64,000 bases of DNA from Vulcanimicrobiota bacterium (GTDB lineage Bacteria > Vulcanimicrobiota > Vulcanimicrobiia > Vulcanimicrobiales > Vulcanimicrobiaceae). The stretch spans positions 62,001 to 126,000 of the forward strand of contig DAIDHQ010000040.1 in the NCBI GenBank assembly GCA_027459645.1, read 5' to 3'. The translations under genes and the position numbers were made by a program. Positions 7,574 to 16,876 of this stretch are shown piece by piece (position 1 is the stretch's first letter; each line of letters opens with the position of its first letter). The notes under the pieces were generated by a model. That model was given only the letters and a program-made list of their open reading frames with translations. It was not told the origin of the DNA and did not search any database.

Positions 7574-8849
7574 TGCGCAACCTCCTGCGCCTCGATTGTA
7601 CCACGGCCAAGCCGATTGCCGCGCAAACGAGCAGCACGAGAACGGCAGCCGCAATAAGCGCCGCTATCGAGCGATTGCGCGTTCCGGCGCAGACCGAATA
7701 TGCCTTGCCGAACGCCACCTGCGCGCAGCGATACGTCTGCCAGCGGTGATCGGTTACGTCACCGAGGCGCCACGACCACACGTCGTAGGCCTGAATCCAG
7801 CGTGCGCGCAGCGCCGGGTCGGCGGCGATGCGCGTGCTCAAAGCAAGCAGCGATGCCGCATTCAACCGTTTGACGTCGAAGATTTCGTCGAACGTGGGAC
7901 TTTGTACCCATTCACCCGTGAAGCGCTGATGCACGAACGGTACCGAATCGACCAGCATGCCGCCTTCGACGACGAGTTCGTAAAACGCGGGATTGTTGCG
8001 GTAAACCGGAGAGAGCGACGAGGAGATCAGCATCGGCACCCCAGCGGGAACGCGAAAGTCGTACCGGTGCGTGTGCGCGCCGAGAACGAAGGCGACATTG
8101 GCGCGATCGCGTGCGAGGGTTGCCCGAAAGGCGCGATCGTTCGCAGCGGAAAGAAATGGTACTGCCAGCACCCGGTGCGCGATCGTCGTGCTCTCTGCGT
8201 CATACCCCGGCGGAATGTGCATCAGCAGAACGCTCGTTCCGATCTGTAATTCGCGCGCGAGCCACCGCTGCTCGGCGCCGCCGGGATCGGCCGCGCGCAC
8301 CTGGCACGAGCCGCGGTAGACGAACGACCACAGCACGCTATTAAGGACGACGGCTCGCATGCCGCCGGGCAAGCGTGCCGTATAATATCCGCCGTTTGCA
8401 AACGCGCGCTCGAACCCGGGCGCGGCGCCGTTGCGATCGACCAGCGGCGCGAAGATGCGCGCGATGTCCCGGGCGTACGGTCCGCCGACTTCGCTGTGAT
8501 AATCTCCGCACGGGTCGTCGTTGTTTCCGAGCGCGATCAGGAATTGTGCGTGCGGAAACGCGTCGTCGAGCTGACGGGCGATCCGCGCGATCGTCTCGAC
8601 CGCCGCTCGGTACGGCTCGCGTCGGTGCGCGCGCGCGAGTGAGGGAAAGTGATGCGCGAGAAAATCGCCCCCCAGCACGACCACGCGCGCGTCGGGCACG
8701 TCGCGGCGCATTTCGCGAAGCGCTTGCGAGAAGAGTGCCGGGTTAGTGTCGGCTCCGTACACGACCCGCGGACGGGAATCGAACGGGTTCATGTGGATGT
8801 CGTCGAGCACGAGCCAGTGCATCGCGACGGCTGCGACGAACGCGATCAT
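7548..8849 (-). CDS. acid-sphingomyelinase-like metallophosphoesterase, membrane-anchored
   Basis: 433 residues. An N-terminal signal-like segment leads directly into the metal motif LDDIHMNPF (D-x-H), then GGDFLAHHF, the GNND loop with DPCGDYH, MHIPPGYD and GAHTHRYDF, in the order and spacing of calcineurin-type phosphoesterases of the acid sphingomyelinase subgroup. A C-terminal transmembrane helix (ALIAAAVLVLLVCAAIGLAV) followed by basic residues suggests anchoring with the catalytic domain outside the cytoplasm. ATG 8849 overlaps the upstream stop as ATGA. Paralogue of the next upstream gene. Substrate not readable; phosphodiesters such as lipids or nucleotides are likely. Confidence 0.86.
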   Translation of the reverse strand: MIAFVAAVAMHWLVLDDIHMNPFDSRPRVVYGADTNPALFSQALREMRRDVPDARVVVLGGDFLAHHFPSLARAHRREPYRAAVETIARIARQLDDAFPHAQFLIALGNNDDPCGDYHSEVGGPYARDIARIFAPLVDRNGAAPGFERAFANGGYYTARLPGGMRAVVLNSVLWSFVYRGSCQVRAADPGGAEQRWLARELQIGTSVLLMHIPPGYDAESTTIAHRVLAVPFLSAANDRAFRATLARDRANVAFVLGAHTHRYDFRVPAGVPMLISSSLSPVYRNNPAFYELVVEGGMLVDSVPFVHQRFTGEWVQSPTFDEIFDVKRLNAASLLALSTRIAADPALRARWIQAYDVWSWRLGDVTDHRWQTYRCAQVAFGKAYSVCAGTRNRSIAALIAAAVLVLLVCAAIGLAVVQSRRRRLRNAIPRAGP

Positions 8850-10318
8850 GGCGTGGGCAACGGCGTCGGCTGCGGCACCCCGCCTTGCGGAGCGGGCGAC
8901 AAGACCGGAATCGGTGGCGGAGACGGATGCGGCGGAAGATCGTGCTGGATCTGCGGAGCGGCACATGCATCGTACTCCGTTACTGAAAGCGCCACGTCGG
9001 CGCACCAATAAGAGCGCCAGGTTGCGGGTTGCATCGACGCGTGCGCGCTGCTGCCGTCGTAATACTGCTCGTAGCGCATTCGCACGCGCCGATTATCGAA
9101 AATCGTTTGCTGCAACTGACTCAAGTGCGCCGCATCGATCGTTCCGTGTCCGTAGACGCTATCGAATGCGTACTCACGCCGCCACCGCGCCGGCCTCGCT
9201 CCATTTTTGGCAACCACGGGAAGATTCCCCAACACGAAATACTGCGCATCCGCAACGCTTGCATCGTCGCCGTTCACGTGCAACACCGTAAAGGTCGGAT
9301 TGTTTCCAAAGACGGGACTGAGCGAGGGTACGACGAGCATCGGCACCGCCGGGCGGCTCGGATCGAGTCCGAGCGTGCGAAATCCGTTCATGTGCGTGTG
9401 TCCGGAGATCGCCATCTGCACGCCGGGAGCCATCGCGTCGATCGCCGCTATCATTCCGTCGTTGAACGCAGGTTGCAGAAACAACACGCCCCCCGGCGGT
9501 TTTGCATGCATCGACGAATAGACGTCGATACCCGGCGGAATGTGCGCGAGTACCCACGTACGGCGCCCTTGCAACTCGCGCGCCGTCGTCTGCAGCCACG
9601 CCATCTCCGCAGCACCGGGATCGGCTTTGGGATCGCCGCATCTATTGTGGTACTCGCTCGACCACAGCACGTCGTTGAGGACGACCGCTTGGGCGCTGCC
9701 CGCCGGAAGCGGTGCCGTATAATATCCGCCCGTCGAAAAGGCCGCAACGAACGCCTTTGGATCCGGCATGCCCATCATCGCGCCCCACGACGCGGCGACG
9801 TTGGCGAGAAATGCGCTGCCGGGCTCCAATGCATAATCGCCGCAATAGCTGTCGTTGTTGCCGAGCGCGATAACGAACTGCGAACGCGGGAACGCCTGTC
9901 GAAATTCGATGGCGAGAAATCGGATCGTATCGTCGACGAAGATGCGGTAGTGCGCGTCGTCGTGCACGCGAACGTCAGCATCGAAATGTTTTCGAAAATC
10001 GTGCGCCAGAAAATCGCCGGCGATCATGACGACGCGCGGGGAGGCGACTTCGTTGCGCATCGCTTCCAGGGCGGATTCGAGCAGCGCAAAATTCGTATCG
10101 CTCCCATAGCCCGAAAACGGCTGGGGTTTGACCGAGGCATAGATCGTGCGCCACCGCTGCGCGGGAGCGGCCTCAAGCTTCTCCGCCAAGTGCGGGTCGG
10201 CCAACGGGTTGAAATGAATGTCGCTGACGACCAGCCACGCTTGAGTTTCGGCAGCCGCCACCGGCCGCGTCCAGCCGACGAGGAGCAAGCAGGCGATGAG
10301 GCAGAAGGCTGTGCGCAT
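8846..10318 (-). CDS. acid-sphingomyelinase-like metallophosphoesterase, secreted
   Basis: 490 residues with a clear signal peptide (MRTAFCLIACLLLVGWTRPVAAAE). Motifs in order: VSDIHFNPL, AGDFLAHDF, LGNNDSYCGDY, LAHIPPGID and SGHTHMNGF, giving the full metal-ligand set of the calcineurin-like superfamily; the long insertions match the acid sphingomyelinase type. In place of a membrane anchor it ends in a proline-rich tail (PPHPSPPPIPVLSP). First gene of an operon of two phosphodiesterases and two TIV proteins. Its ATG is the reverse complement of the CATG that also starts the divergent EVE gene, so no intergenic promoter exists. Confidence 0.87.
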   Translation of the reverse strand: MRTAFCLIACLLLVGWTRPVAAAETQAWLVVSDIHFNPLADPHLAEKLEAAPAQRWRTIYASVKPQPFSGYGSDTNFALLESALEAMRNEVASPRVVMIAGDFLAHDFRKHFDADVRVHDDAHYRIFVDDTIRFLAIEFRQAFPRSQFVIALGNNDSYCGDYALEPGSAFLANVAASWGAMMGMPDPKAFVAAFSTGGYYTAPLPAGSAQAVVLNDVLWSSEYHNRCGDPKADPGAAEMAWLQTTARELQGRRTWVLAHIPPGIDVYSSMHAKPPGGVLFLQPAFNDGMIAAIDAMAPGVQMAISGHTHMNGFRTLGLDPSRPAVPMLVVPSLSPVFGNNPTFTVLHVNGDDASVADAQYFVLGNLPVVAKNGARPARWRREYAFDSVYGHGTIDAAHLSQLQQTIFDNRRVRMRYEQYYDGSSAHASMQPATWRSYWCADVALSVTEYDACAAPQIQHDLPPHPSPPPIPVLSPAPQGGVPQPTPLPTP

Positions 10319-10781
10319 GTCACGCTACTGGTTGTTCAAAAGCGAACCCGACGCCTACAGCTTCGAACGGCTGCACGACGAGCGGGTGACGCCGTGGAGC
10401 GGCGTCCGAAACGTGGTCGCGAAGAATAACATGCTTGAGATGAAGCTGGGCGATCTGGGTTTCTTCTATCATTCCAGCATCGCGCAGCCCGCCGCGGTCG
10501 GTATCGTCCGCGTGGTGCGTACCGCGTATCCCGATTTCACCGCCTTCGAACGAGGCGGCGAGTACTACGATCCCCGCAGCACCCCTGATAAGCCGAAGTG
10601 GATGATGGTCGACGTAGAATACGTCGAGCCGCTCGCGCATCCGGTAACGCTCGCGCGCATGCGCGCCGAACCGCGGCTGCTCGGCATGTCGTTGCTCAAG
10701 CGCGGCCAGCGGCTCTCGGTTCAACCGGTAACGCCGCACGAGTGGAAGATCGTGCTCGAACTTTCAAAGCAGTCAGAATAA
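10317..10781 (+). CDS. EVE domain-containing protein
   Basis: 154 residues, the whole length being one EVE domain (PUA-like fold): YWLFKSEPDAYSFERL, TPWSGVRNVVAKNNM, DLGFFYHSS, VGIVRVVRTAYPD, KWMMVDVEYVEPL and LLGMSLLKRGQRLSVQPV. Family knowledge: EVE proteins bind modified bases in DNA or RNA; the bacterial role is open. ATG 10317 is chosen because homologues begin directly with the YWLxKSEP motif and GAAGG stands eight bases upstream; 10296 is an alternative. The start shares CATG with the divergent phosphodiesterase. Confidence 0.92.
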   Translation: MSRYWLFKSEPDAYSFERLHDERVTPWSGVRNVVAKNNMLEMKLGDLGFFYHSSIAQPAAVGIVRVVRTAYPDFTAFERGGEYYDPRSTPDKPKWMMVDVEYVEPLAHPVTLARMRAEPRLLGMSLLKRGQRLSVQPVTPHEWKIVLELSKQSE

Positions 10782-10782
10782 A

Positions 10783-10810
10783 GATGGGACCGGCGATTGC
10801 CGGTCCCATC
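10783..10810. terminator. bidirectional intrinsic terminator
   Basis: A perfect 12-base-pair stem (GATGGGACCGGC and its complement) around the loop GATT, two bases after the EVE stop codon. On the minus strand the stem is followed by TTTATT, so it best serves the convergent TonB receptor 2. Confidence 0.85.
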
Positions 10811-10835
10811 GTTTGCTCACGCGACGGTTTCGCGT

Positions 10836-13800
10836 TTACGGATTGCTCTTGGCGGGGTTCGGACCGATGTTCTTGGTCAGAATGATGCGCCAGTTCGCCG
10901 GCCCGAGCACGCCTGCGGTCGTTGCCGCTTGCAGGGGTGCTACACCGGGATTGAGATAGCTCGGCAGTCCGGCGATCGGCACCGGAACGCCGTTTGCCAC
11001 GATCGGGAAGAGTCCCGAGTAGGCGTTGAAGATGTTGTCGCCTGCGATTTGCAGTGCGAGCGAACGGTTGAGCGGATACTTCAAGCTTGCATACGCAAGG
11101 CCGAACGGCGGTTCGTTCAACGAGTTGTTCTTCCCGTAGAGCGTATCACCGAAGAGCACCTGCGCGTTGTTCTTGAACGTGTAGCTCACTTCGAGGTTTC
11201 CTTGCAGATACGGAATGTTCTGGTTTGAAACGCCGCCGAAATAGCCGGTGTTCAGGAAACCTTGCCCAGGCTGACCGCCCGTGAAGTTGTTGCCCGGAAC
11301 GACGCCGAGCAACGTGTTGTTCGCGCATCCCGTCCCCGTCGGGTTATAGCCGTAGAAGCACGTCGGCAGATTGTATGCAAACGCGTGCTGCACGGAACCC
11401 GAGAGCGAGTAGCTGAAGCCAACCGGAACCTGATGCTTGATCGAGGCTTCGATGCCTTCGTAGCGCGAATTGTTGAGGTTCGTGTTCTCGAGGTAATAAA
11501 TCGGCGTGGCGGCCGTGGACGTGCCCGTACACGGGATCGGCGACGTGCCGCACGTCAGATTCGTCGGAACCGTGAAGCCGGTGATGAACTGGTTGAACAA
11601 GTTCGTCCGGTACACGTCGGCGGAGACCACGGTGATGCCGTCGTGCAGACGGTAATCGGCGCCGAGATCGAAGCCGAACGCGGTTTCAGGCACGATCGAC
11701 GAGTTGCTGAAGCGCTGCGTGGCGTACGTGCTGCCGTTGGCCACGTTGGGCGCCTGGGTGTAGTTTCCGAAGAGATTCACGTATGGCGGCGCGATCGCCG
11801 AACCGGCCGAGAGACGCACCGCGAGATCGGGTTTCGGCCGGTATTCGAGCGCGAAGCGTTGATCGAAGTGCGACGTGACGGCAGTGTTCCAGATCGGGGC
11901 GTTGGTCGGCGTGCCCGTGTAGTCGAAGGTACACGATTTACCCGCCGTACCGCACGCTTGCAGATACGTCGTTTGGTAGCGGTTTTCGTAGAGCGATACG
12001 ACGCCGCTTAGTTTCGGATTGATCTGGAAGCGCCCGCGCTCGAGCAGGGTCGAGAAGACCTGCGACGAGCCGTTGGGAACGCCGCCGCTGACGTAGGTCC
12101 CGCCGAAGCCGGTCTTGGAAGCGTTCAGGAAAACGCCCTGCGAATAGCTGACGGTCGACGAATGCGTTTGATCGTACGCGACGGAGATGTCGTTATCGCC
12201 GATCGGATGATCGTACTCGAACGAAACGCCGTTCAAGCTATCCATCTCCGGATTGTTGTACCAATCGTAGATGTTCACCGGCGTCGTCACGTTGTTAAAC
12301 GCGCCGAGCTTGGGATCGTAGCCGTTGAGCGTGAGATTATAGACGGTCGGATTGCTCGCGATGTCGCCGCCTTCACGCTTGAGGCGTTGGATGCCGGCGT
12401 GGTAGAAGCGCGCGAGGACCGTGTCGTTACCGATCGTCGAACGAACTTCGGCCTGCAGGATCGGTTCGTTGTTGATTTCACGGTTGTACACGGGGAAGAT
12501 GTTCGCCACCTGAACCTGCTGCCCGACGGCTAGCGCGCCGTTATACCCTGGGGCCGTGCTACAGGTACCGTTGGTGTTCGTCTTCGCGTTATAGCCGGTA
12601 TTCTTCGGGCAGAAGAGACCGGGCGAGAGCGAACCCGTGTTGGCGTTTTGATCGGAGAGCGTCTGGCTGCCCAGGTAGCTCACCGTCGCTACCGTCGCGC
12701 TCGAGAAGTTGTAGCGGAGTTTCACCAGCTCGTTGAGCCCGTTGAACGTTCCGCTCAAACCGAAGCAGCATGCGACGACGCCGAATTGATTGTAGTACTG
12801 CGACGCCGTGCCGGGCACGAGCCCGCTCGAGCTATTGTTGTAGCCGATGGTTCCGGTGACGCCGTTGTTGCTGAGCACCCAGTTCGATCCGGCTCCGGGA
12901 TTATACGAAGCTTGATAGTTGCTGATCGCGTTCGTCAAGTTCGAACCCGCAACGTCGACGACGAAGCCGAGCTTGCCGATCGTATCGGAGACGCCGAAGT
13001 TAAAGAACGAACCGCCGTGGTTGTCGAAGCCCATCGTATAGTCGGGCGTCAGCGTCGCGGTCGGATCTTTCGTACGGAAGTTCACCGTACCCCCGATCGC
13101 ATAGTTGACTTCCGGCGACATCGCGCCAGGTCCCTTGATGACGTCGACCCCCTGCAGCATGTACGGGCTGAGAAACGAGGTGACGTAGTCGCCGTACTGG
13201 CCGACCGAAACGGGGTGGCCGTCGATCAGCGACGCCGTTTCGAACGAAAGCGCGCCGCGGACGTTCGGGAACGTGATCGCGCCCGGAGAGGCGGCGTTCG
13301 CGCTCGATTGCGGCAAGCTGATCTGCACGCCGGGAATCTGATTGAGGACGCGCACGACCTGCGGTTGTCCCTGATCGGCAAAGACTTGTGCCGAAACATT
13401 GGTCGCGGCTGCGGTCGAGGTGTTGATCGCTCCGCGTCCGACCGTGCTGACCGAAGCGATCGTGCGCAGCGACGTGAGCGTCGCCGTGTGCATGTTGATC
13501 GCAAGGGTCGTCGCCGAACCCGCAACGATTGCGGTATCCGGCTGCTGCGCGGTGTCGTAACCCGCCTTACGGACGGTGACGAGATAGACGCCCGGGGCCA
13601 CGTCGTTCAGCGTAAAGTGCCCTTTTGCATCCGTCGAAGCGCTATAGGATTTGGGCCCGGTCATGGTGACCGTAGCCCCGACGACCGGCGCGCCGGTTTC
13701 GTCGGTTGCGGTACCACTAACGGTACCGCTCGTGGAAGCTTGGGCGAGGAGCGTGGCGGTGTTCGAGGCCGTTGCCGCACTGACGGGTCCAACGGAGAAC

Positions 13801-13853
13801 GCCGCGATCGCAATCGCGCCCAGCATTCGCGTGAGTAGACTCTTCAAAGTCAT
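10836..13853 (-). CDS. TonB-dependent receptor 2
   Basis: About 1005 residues. Signal peptide (MLGAIAIAAFSVGPVSAA within residues 10-27), carboxypeptidase-regulatory-like domain (VSGTATDETGAPVVGATV), the motif LRTIASV, plug domain (VVRVLNQIPGVQISLP, IDGHPVSVGQYGDY, GVDVIKGPG, IGGTVNFRTKDPT) and a large barrel. Paralogue of receptor 3, with near-identical plug segments. ATG 13853 touches GGAGG directly (zero spacing), so initiation two codons later at TTG 13847 is possible; the GGAGG is also part of a 5-base-pair palindrome. Probably its own transcript, insulated by the terminator upstream. Substrate unknown. Confidence 0.9.
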   Translation of the reverse strand: MTLKSLLTRMLGAIAIAAFSVGPVSAATASNTATLLAQASTSGTVSGTATDETGAPVVGATVTMTGPKSYSASTDAKGHFTLNDVAPGVYLVTVRKAGYDTAQQPDTAIVAGSATTLAINMHTATLTSLRTIASVSTVGRGAINTSTAAATNVSAQVFADQGQPQVVRVLNQIPGVQISLPQSSANAASPGAITFPNVRGALSFETASLIDGHPVSVGQYGDYVTSFLSPYMLQGVDVIKGPGAMSPEVNYAIGGTVNFRTKDPTATLTPDYTMGFDNHGGSFFNFGVSDTIGKLGFVVDVAGSNLTNAISNYQASYNPGAGSNWVLSNNGVTGTIGYNNSSSGLVPGTASQYYNQFGVVACCFGLSGTFNGLNELVKLRYNFSSATVATVSYLGSQTLSDQNANTGSLSPGLFCPKNTGYNAKTNTNGTCSTAPGYNGALAVGQQVQVANIFPVYNREINNEPILQAEVRSTIGNDTVLARFYHAGIQRLKREGGDIASNPTVYNLTLNGYDPKLGAFNNVTTPVNIYDWYNNPEMDSLNGVSFEYDHPIGDNDISVAYDQTHSSTVSYSQGVFLNASKTGFGGTYVSGGVPNGSSQVFSTLLERGRFQINPKLSGVVSLYENRYQTTYLQACGTAGKSCTFDYTGTPTNAPIWNTAVTSHFDQRFALEYRPKPDLAVRLSAGSAIAPPYVNLFGNYTQAPNVANGSTYATQRFSNSSIVPETAFGFDLGADYRLHDGITVVSADVYRTNLFNQFITGFTVPTNLTCGTSPIPCTGTSTAATPIYYLENTNLNNSRYEGIEASIKHQVPVGFSYSLSGSVQHAFAYNLPTCFYGYNPTGTGCANNTLLGVVPGNNFTGGQPGQGFLNTGYFGGVSNQNIPYLQGNLEVSYTFKNNAQVLFGDTLYGKNNSLNEPPFGLAYASLKYPLNRSLALQIAGDNIFNAYSGLFPIVANGVPVPIAGLPSYLNPGVAPLQAATTAGVLGPANWRIILTKNIGPNPAKSNP

Positions 13854-13973
13854 CCTCCAAGCTGGAGAAGCACAAATAAGTACGCTGTGGCCAAGAGCCG
13901 CAGCGACATTGACTAGTGTACGCTTTCGCAGATTAAGAGGCAATTAATCGGGCTTCGCGCCAGGAGTCGAGGC

Positions 13974-14011
13974 AAAAAAAGGCATCTCCTTTTTCCGGAG
14001 ATGCCTTTTTT
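13974..14011. terminator. bidirectional intrinsic terminator after TonB receptor 3
   Basis: Stem GGCATCTCC / GGAGATGCC (13981-13989 with 13997-14005), flanked by seven A on the left and six T on the right. On the minus strand it follows the stop codon of TonB receptor 3 by 18 bases and ends in a T-run: a textbook Rho-independent terminator separating two paralogous receptor genes. Confidence 0.92.
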
Positions 14012-14028
14012 CGCGCCGTGTTTTGCCT

Positions 14029-16854
14029 CTACGGCAGATTGTAGATGAGGGAGAACCGGTAGGTGGAGGGCCCCAGGACGTTCCCGGTCGTCGCCGCCTG
14101 TTGCCCGTTAGCGAGCGGAATCGGAACGCCGCCGCCATAGACCGGCAAGATTCCGGGCCACGCATTAAAGATGTTGTCGCCCGAGACCTGAAGTGCGAGA
14201 CCCTTGCGAAGCGGGTAGCGTAACGTCGCATAACCGATTCCGAAGGGCGGTTCGTTCAACGAATTGTTCGTCCCGTAATACGTCTCGCCGAAGAGAGCAT
14301 ACGCGCCGTTCTTGAACGCATACGACAGCTGCAGGTCACCTTGCGAGTACGGGATGCGCATGTTGCCGTTGTAGTTCAGACCGCCGATGCCGACGCCGAC
14401 GCCGTTGGTATTCTGACCCGAGATGATGTTGAGATTCTGATCGTACGTACATCCCGGCCCCGGCACGGAACAATAGAAGTACGGCGGCAGATCGTAATAG
14501 TAGCCCTTCTCGAGACCGAGCGACGCGCGGTAGCCGAAACCGAAGCGCGGTTGCCGCGAGACGACGAGCTCGATCCCTTCGAATCGCGCGTTACTGATGT
14601 TGGTATTGATCTGCTTGAGAACCGGATAGGGGCCCGTGATCGGGTTGAAGTTTTGATCCACGCAAGCGACTTGCAAGCAGGTCAAACCCGTCGGGTACGA
14701 TTGCGTGAAGAACCGGTTGAAGAGATTCGTCAAATAGACGTCGCCGGAGATAATGGTTCCGTCCTTCAGCCGATCGTCGGCACCCAAGTCATAGCCGAAC
14801 GCCGTTTCCGGCCGTATGGAACCGTTGCTCACCGACGTCAACGCCACGTTCGGATTGCTCGACGATATTTGCGGCGTGGTCGCCACCTGGTTGAGCAGTC
14901 CCATGAACGGCGGCGCGATCGCGCTTCCCATCGCGAAACGAATCGAACTGCTCGCCGAAGGGCGGTACGTCAGACCGAGGCGCGGATCGTTGTGCGCGTA
15001 GGTGCTCGTACCGAACGTCACGCCTTGGCCGAGAACGGCGGCCGAATACGTGTTGCAATTCCCGCCCGTGCATGCGGTCGGGAACGTGCTCGCGTAGGTG
15101 TTGAGGTAGTCGGTAAGCGTCGCTTCCAGTCGCGGCCCGCTGAAAAAGTGCCCGCGAAGCATGTACGTCGTCAGGGTTTGATTCGTGCCGGGAGGTAGAT
15201 TGAACGAATAGAACGGCCCGGCATAGGTCGAGTAGTCGATCGATTGAGCGTAGGTACGGTCGACGGAAAGCGAGACCGAATTCTCGCCCATTGGGTGCAC
15301 GTACTCGAAGGTAAGACCCGACAGCTTGTCCGTTTCCGGTTCGTTGTAATAGTCGGGATAGCTCAGGGTCGCCGGCGTCCCGTTAAAGACGACCAGGTTG
15401 TTGTTCGGATCGTAGTTCGAACCGTAGACCGTACCGGCCAGCGTATCGTTGGCAAGCGGATTGGTCCCCTGATATTGATAGCGCTGAATCGCTGCGTGGT
15501 AAAAACGTCCGAGAATCGAATCGTTCCCGAGCGTCGTGCTCACTTCGGCCTGGACGATCGGTTCGTTGTTGAACTCGAAGTTGTCGGCTCCGGGATAGAT
15601 GTTGGATACGAGCATCGGTCCCGGCTTGAGCGAGCCGGTGTACGAGGGATCGGGCGTAAAGGCGCTTCCGGCGATGAAGGCGCTCGTGTTGCCGTTCTGA
15701 TCGCTCCACGATTGACCGCCCAGGTAGCTCACGGTCGCGGTCGTAGCGCCGGAAAAGTGGTAACGCATCTTCACCAATTCCGCGACTTGGTTCAAAAAGC
15801 CGTGCAGCGTGTAGCAGCACACGACCAACGGAAACTGGTTATAGACGGAACTCGACGTCGGTCCCAACGTGGTCGGGCTCGAATTATCGGTGTAGCTCAC
15901 GCCGTTGATGGTATACGGCGTCGGATACGGAAGCTGATAGCCCGGGTCGTAATACACCTGGCGTCCGTCGAGGGAAGACGAAACGGATTGAGATGCAACG
16001 TCGACCACGAAACCGAGCTTTCCGAGCGTATCGGAAACGCCGAAGTTGCTGAAGGTTCCACCGTGGTTGTCGAAGCCGGCTAGAACTTGCGTGGAAATCT
16101 TCGCCGTCGGATCTTTCGTACGAAAATTCGTCGTGCCGCCGATCGCGTTGTTGACGACGGGCGAATCCGCGCCGGGGCCTTTTACGACTTCGACGCTGCC
16201 GAACATGAAGCTGTTCAAGAACGTCGTGACGTTGTCGCCGTACTGGCCGACCGAAATCGGATGCCCATCGATCAGCGAGGCGGTTTCGTATGACGTAGCA
16301 CCGCGAATGTTCGGGATCGTGATTGCGCCCGGAGCCGCAGCGTTGGCGGAATTCGACGGAAAGGAAATTTGGACGCCGGGGATCTGGCTCAGCACGCGCG
16401 TGACCTGCGGCGCCGTCTGGTTCAAGAACTCCTGAGAGTTCACGACATTGACCGATGCCTGCGAGGTGTTGATCGACGTCGCACCGCCGACGCGTACCGA
16501 GGCGATCGTTCGCAAGGACGTAAACGTTTGGACCTGCATCCTGACGGCGACGGTTTGCGTTTCGCCGGCGAAGACCGGAACGTTGTCCTGCGTTGCCGTT
16601 TGATAGCCCGGTTTGGTTACCGAAATCGCATACAGTGAAGGCGCAACGTTCTTGATCGAAAACGTGCCCTTCGCATCGGAGGACGTCGTGTATACGCTCG
16701 GCCCTCGAAGGGTGATCACCGCCCCCGAGACGGGCGCGCCGCTGGTGTCCGAAACGGTGCCGGAGATGCTTCCGGCCGTGGTCTGCGCCTGCGCGGAAAC
16801 GGGAACGAGGCACAAAACACATAGCAGAGCTGCGAGAGAGCTATAGATCTTCAC
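14029..16854 (-). CDS. TonB-dependent receptor 3
   Basis: About 941 residues from GTG 16854, which has GGAGG eight bases upstream; ATG 16875 lies before that site and is unlikely. Signal peptide VKIYSSLAALLCVLCLVPVSA, carboxypeptidase-regulatory domain (ISGTVSDTSGAPVSGAV), LRTIASV, plug (VLSQIPGVQISFP, IDGHPISVGQYGDNV, VEVVKGPGADSP, IGGTTNFRTKDPT) and barrel ending SLIYNLP with a terminal hydrophobic pattern usual for outer-membrane barrels. Tandem paralogue of receptor 2. It follows ppk1 on the same strand after 83 bases that contain an inverted repeat. Confidence 0.9.
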   Translation of the reverse strand: MKIYSSLAALLCVLCLVPVSAQAQTTAGSISGTVSDTSGAPVSGAVITLRGPSVYTTSSDAKGTFSIKNVAPSLYAISVTKPGYQTATQDNVPVFAGETQTVAVRMQVQTFTSLRTIASVRVGGATSINTSQASVNVVNSQEFLNQTAPQVTRVLSQIPGVQISFPSNSANAAAPGAITIPNIRGATSYETASLIDGHPISVGQYGDNVTTFLNSFMFGSVEVVKGPGADSPVVNNAIGGTTNFRTKDPTAKISTQVLAGFDNHGGTFSNFGVSDTLGKLGFVVDVASQSVSSSLDGRQVYYDPGYQLPYPTPYTINGVSYTDNSSPTTLGPTSSSVYNQFPLVVCCYTLHGFLNQVAELVKMRYHFSGATTATVSYLGGQSWSDQNGNTSAFIAGSAFTPDPSYTGSLKPGPMLVSNIYPGADNFEFNNEPIVQAEVSTTLGNDSILGRFYHAAIQRYQYQGTNPLANDTLAGTVYGSNYDPNNNLVVFNGTPATLSYPDYYNEPETDKLSGLTFEYVHPMGENSVSLSVDRTYAQSIDYSTYAGPFYSFNLPPGTNQTLTTYMLRGHFFSGPRLEATLTDYLNTYASTFPTACTGGNCNTYSAAVLGQGVTFGTSTYAHNDPRLGLTYRPSASSSIRFAMGSAIAPPFMGLLNQVATTPQISSSNPNVALTSVSNGSIRPETAFGYDLGADDRLKDGTIISGDVYLTNLFNRFFTQSYPTGLTCLQVACVDQNFNPITGPYPVLKQINTNISNARFEGIELVVSRQPRFGFGYRASLGLEKGYYYDLPPYFYCSVPGPGCTYDQNLNIISGQNTNGVGVGIGGLNYNGNMRIPYSQGDLQLSYAFKNGAYALFGETYYGTNNSLNEPPFGIGYATLRYPLRKGLALQVSGDNIFNAWPGILPVYGGGVPIPLANGQQAATTGNVLGPSTYRFSLIYNLP

Positions 16855-16876
16855 TCCTGGTACCTCCGTCACCATT

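Noticed and set aside
9029-10429. A 466-residue plus-strand ORF opposite the secreted phosphodiesterase
   Set aside because: Covers the antisense of a gene with a complete motif set and overlaps the EVE start; composition is antisense-like.
12648-13838. A 396-residue plus-strand ORF opposite TonB receptor 2
   Set aside because: No recognisable features; shadow of the receptor reading frame.
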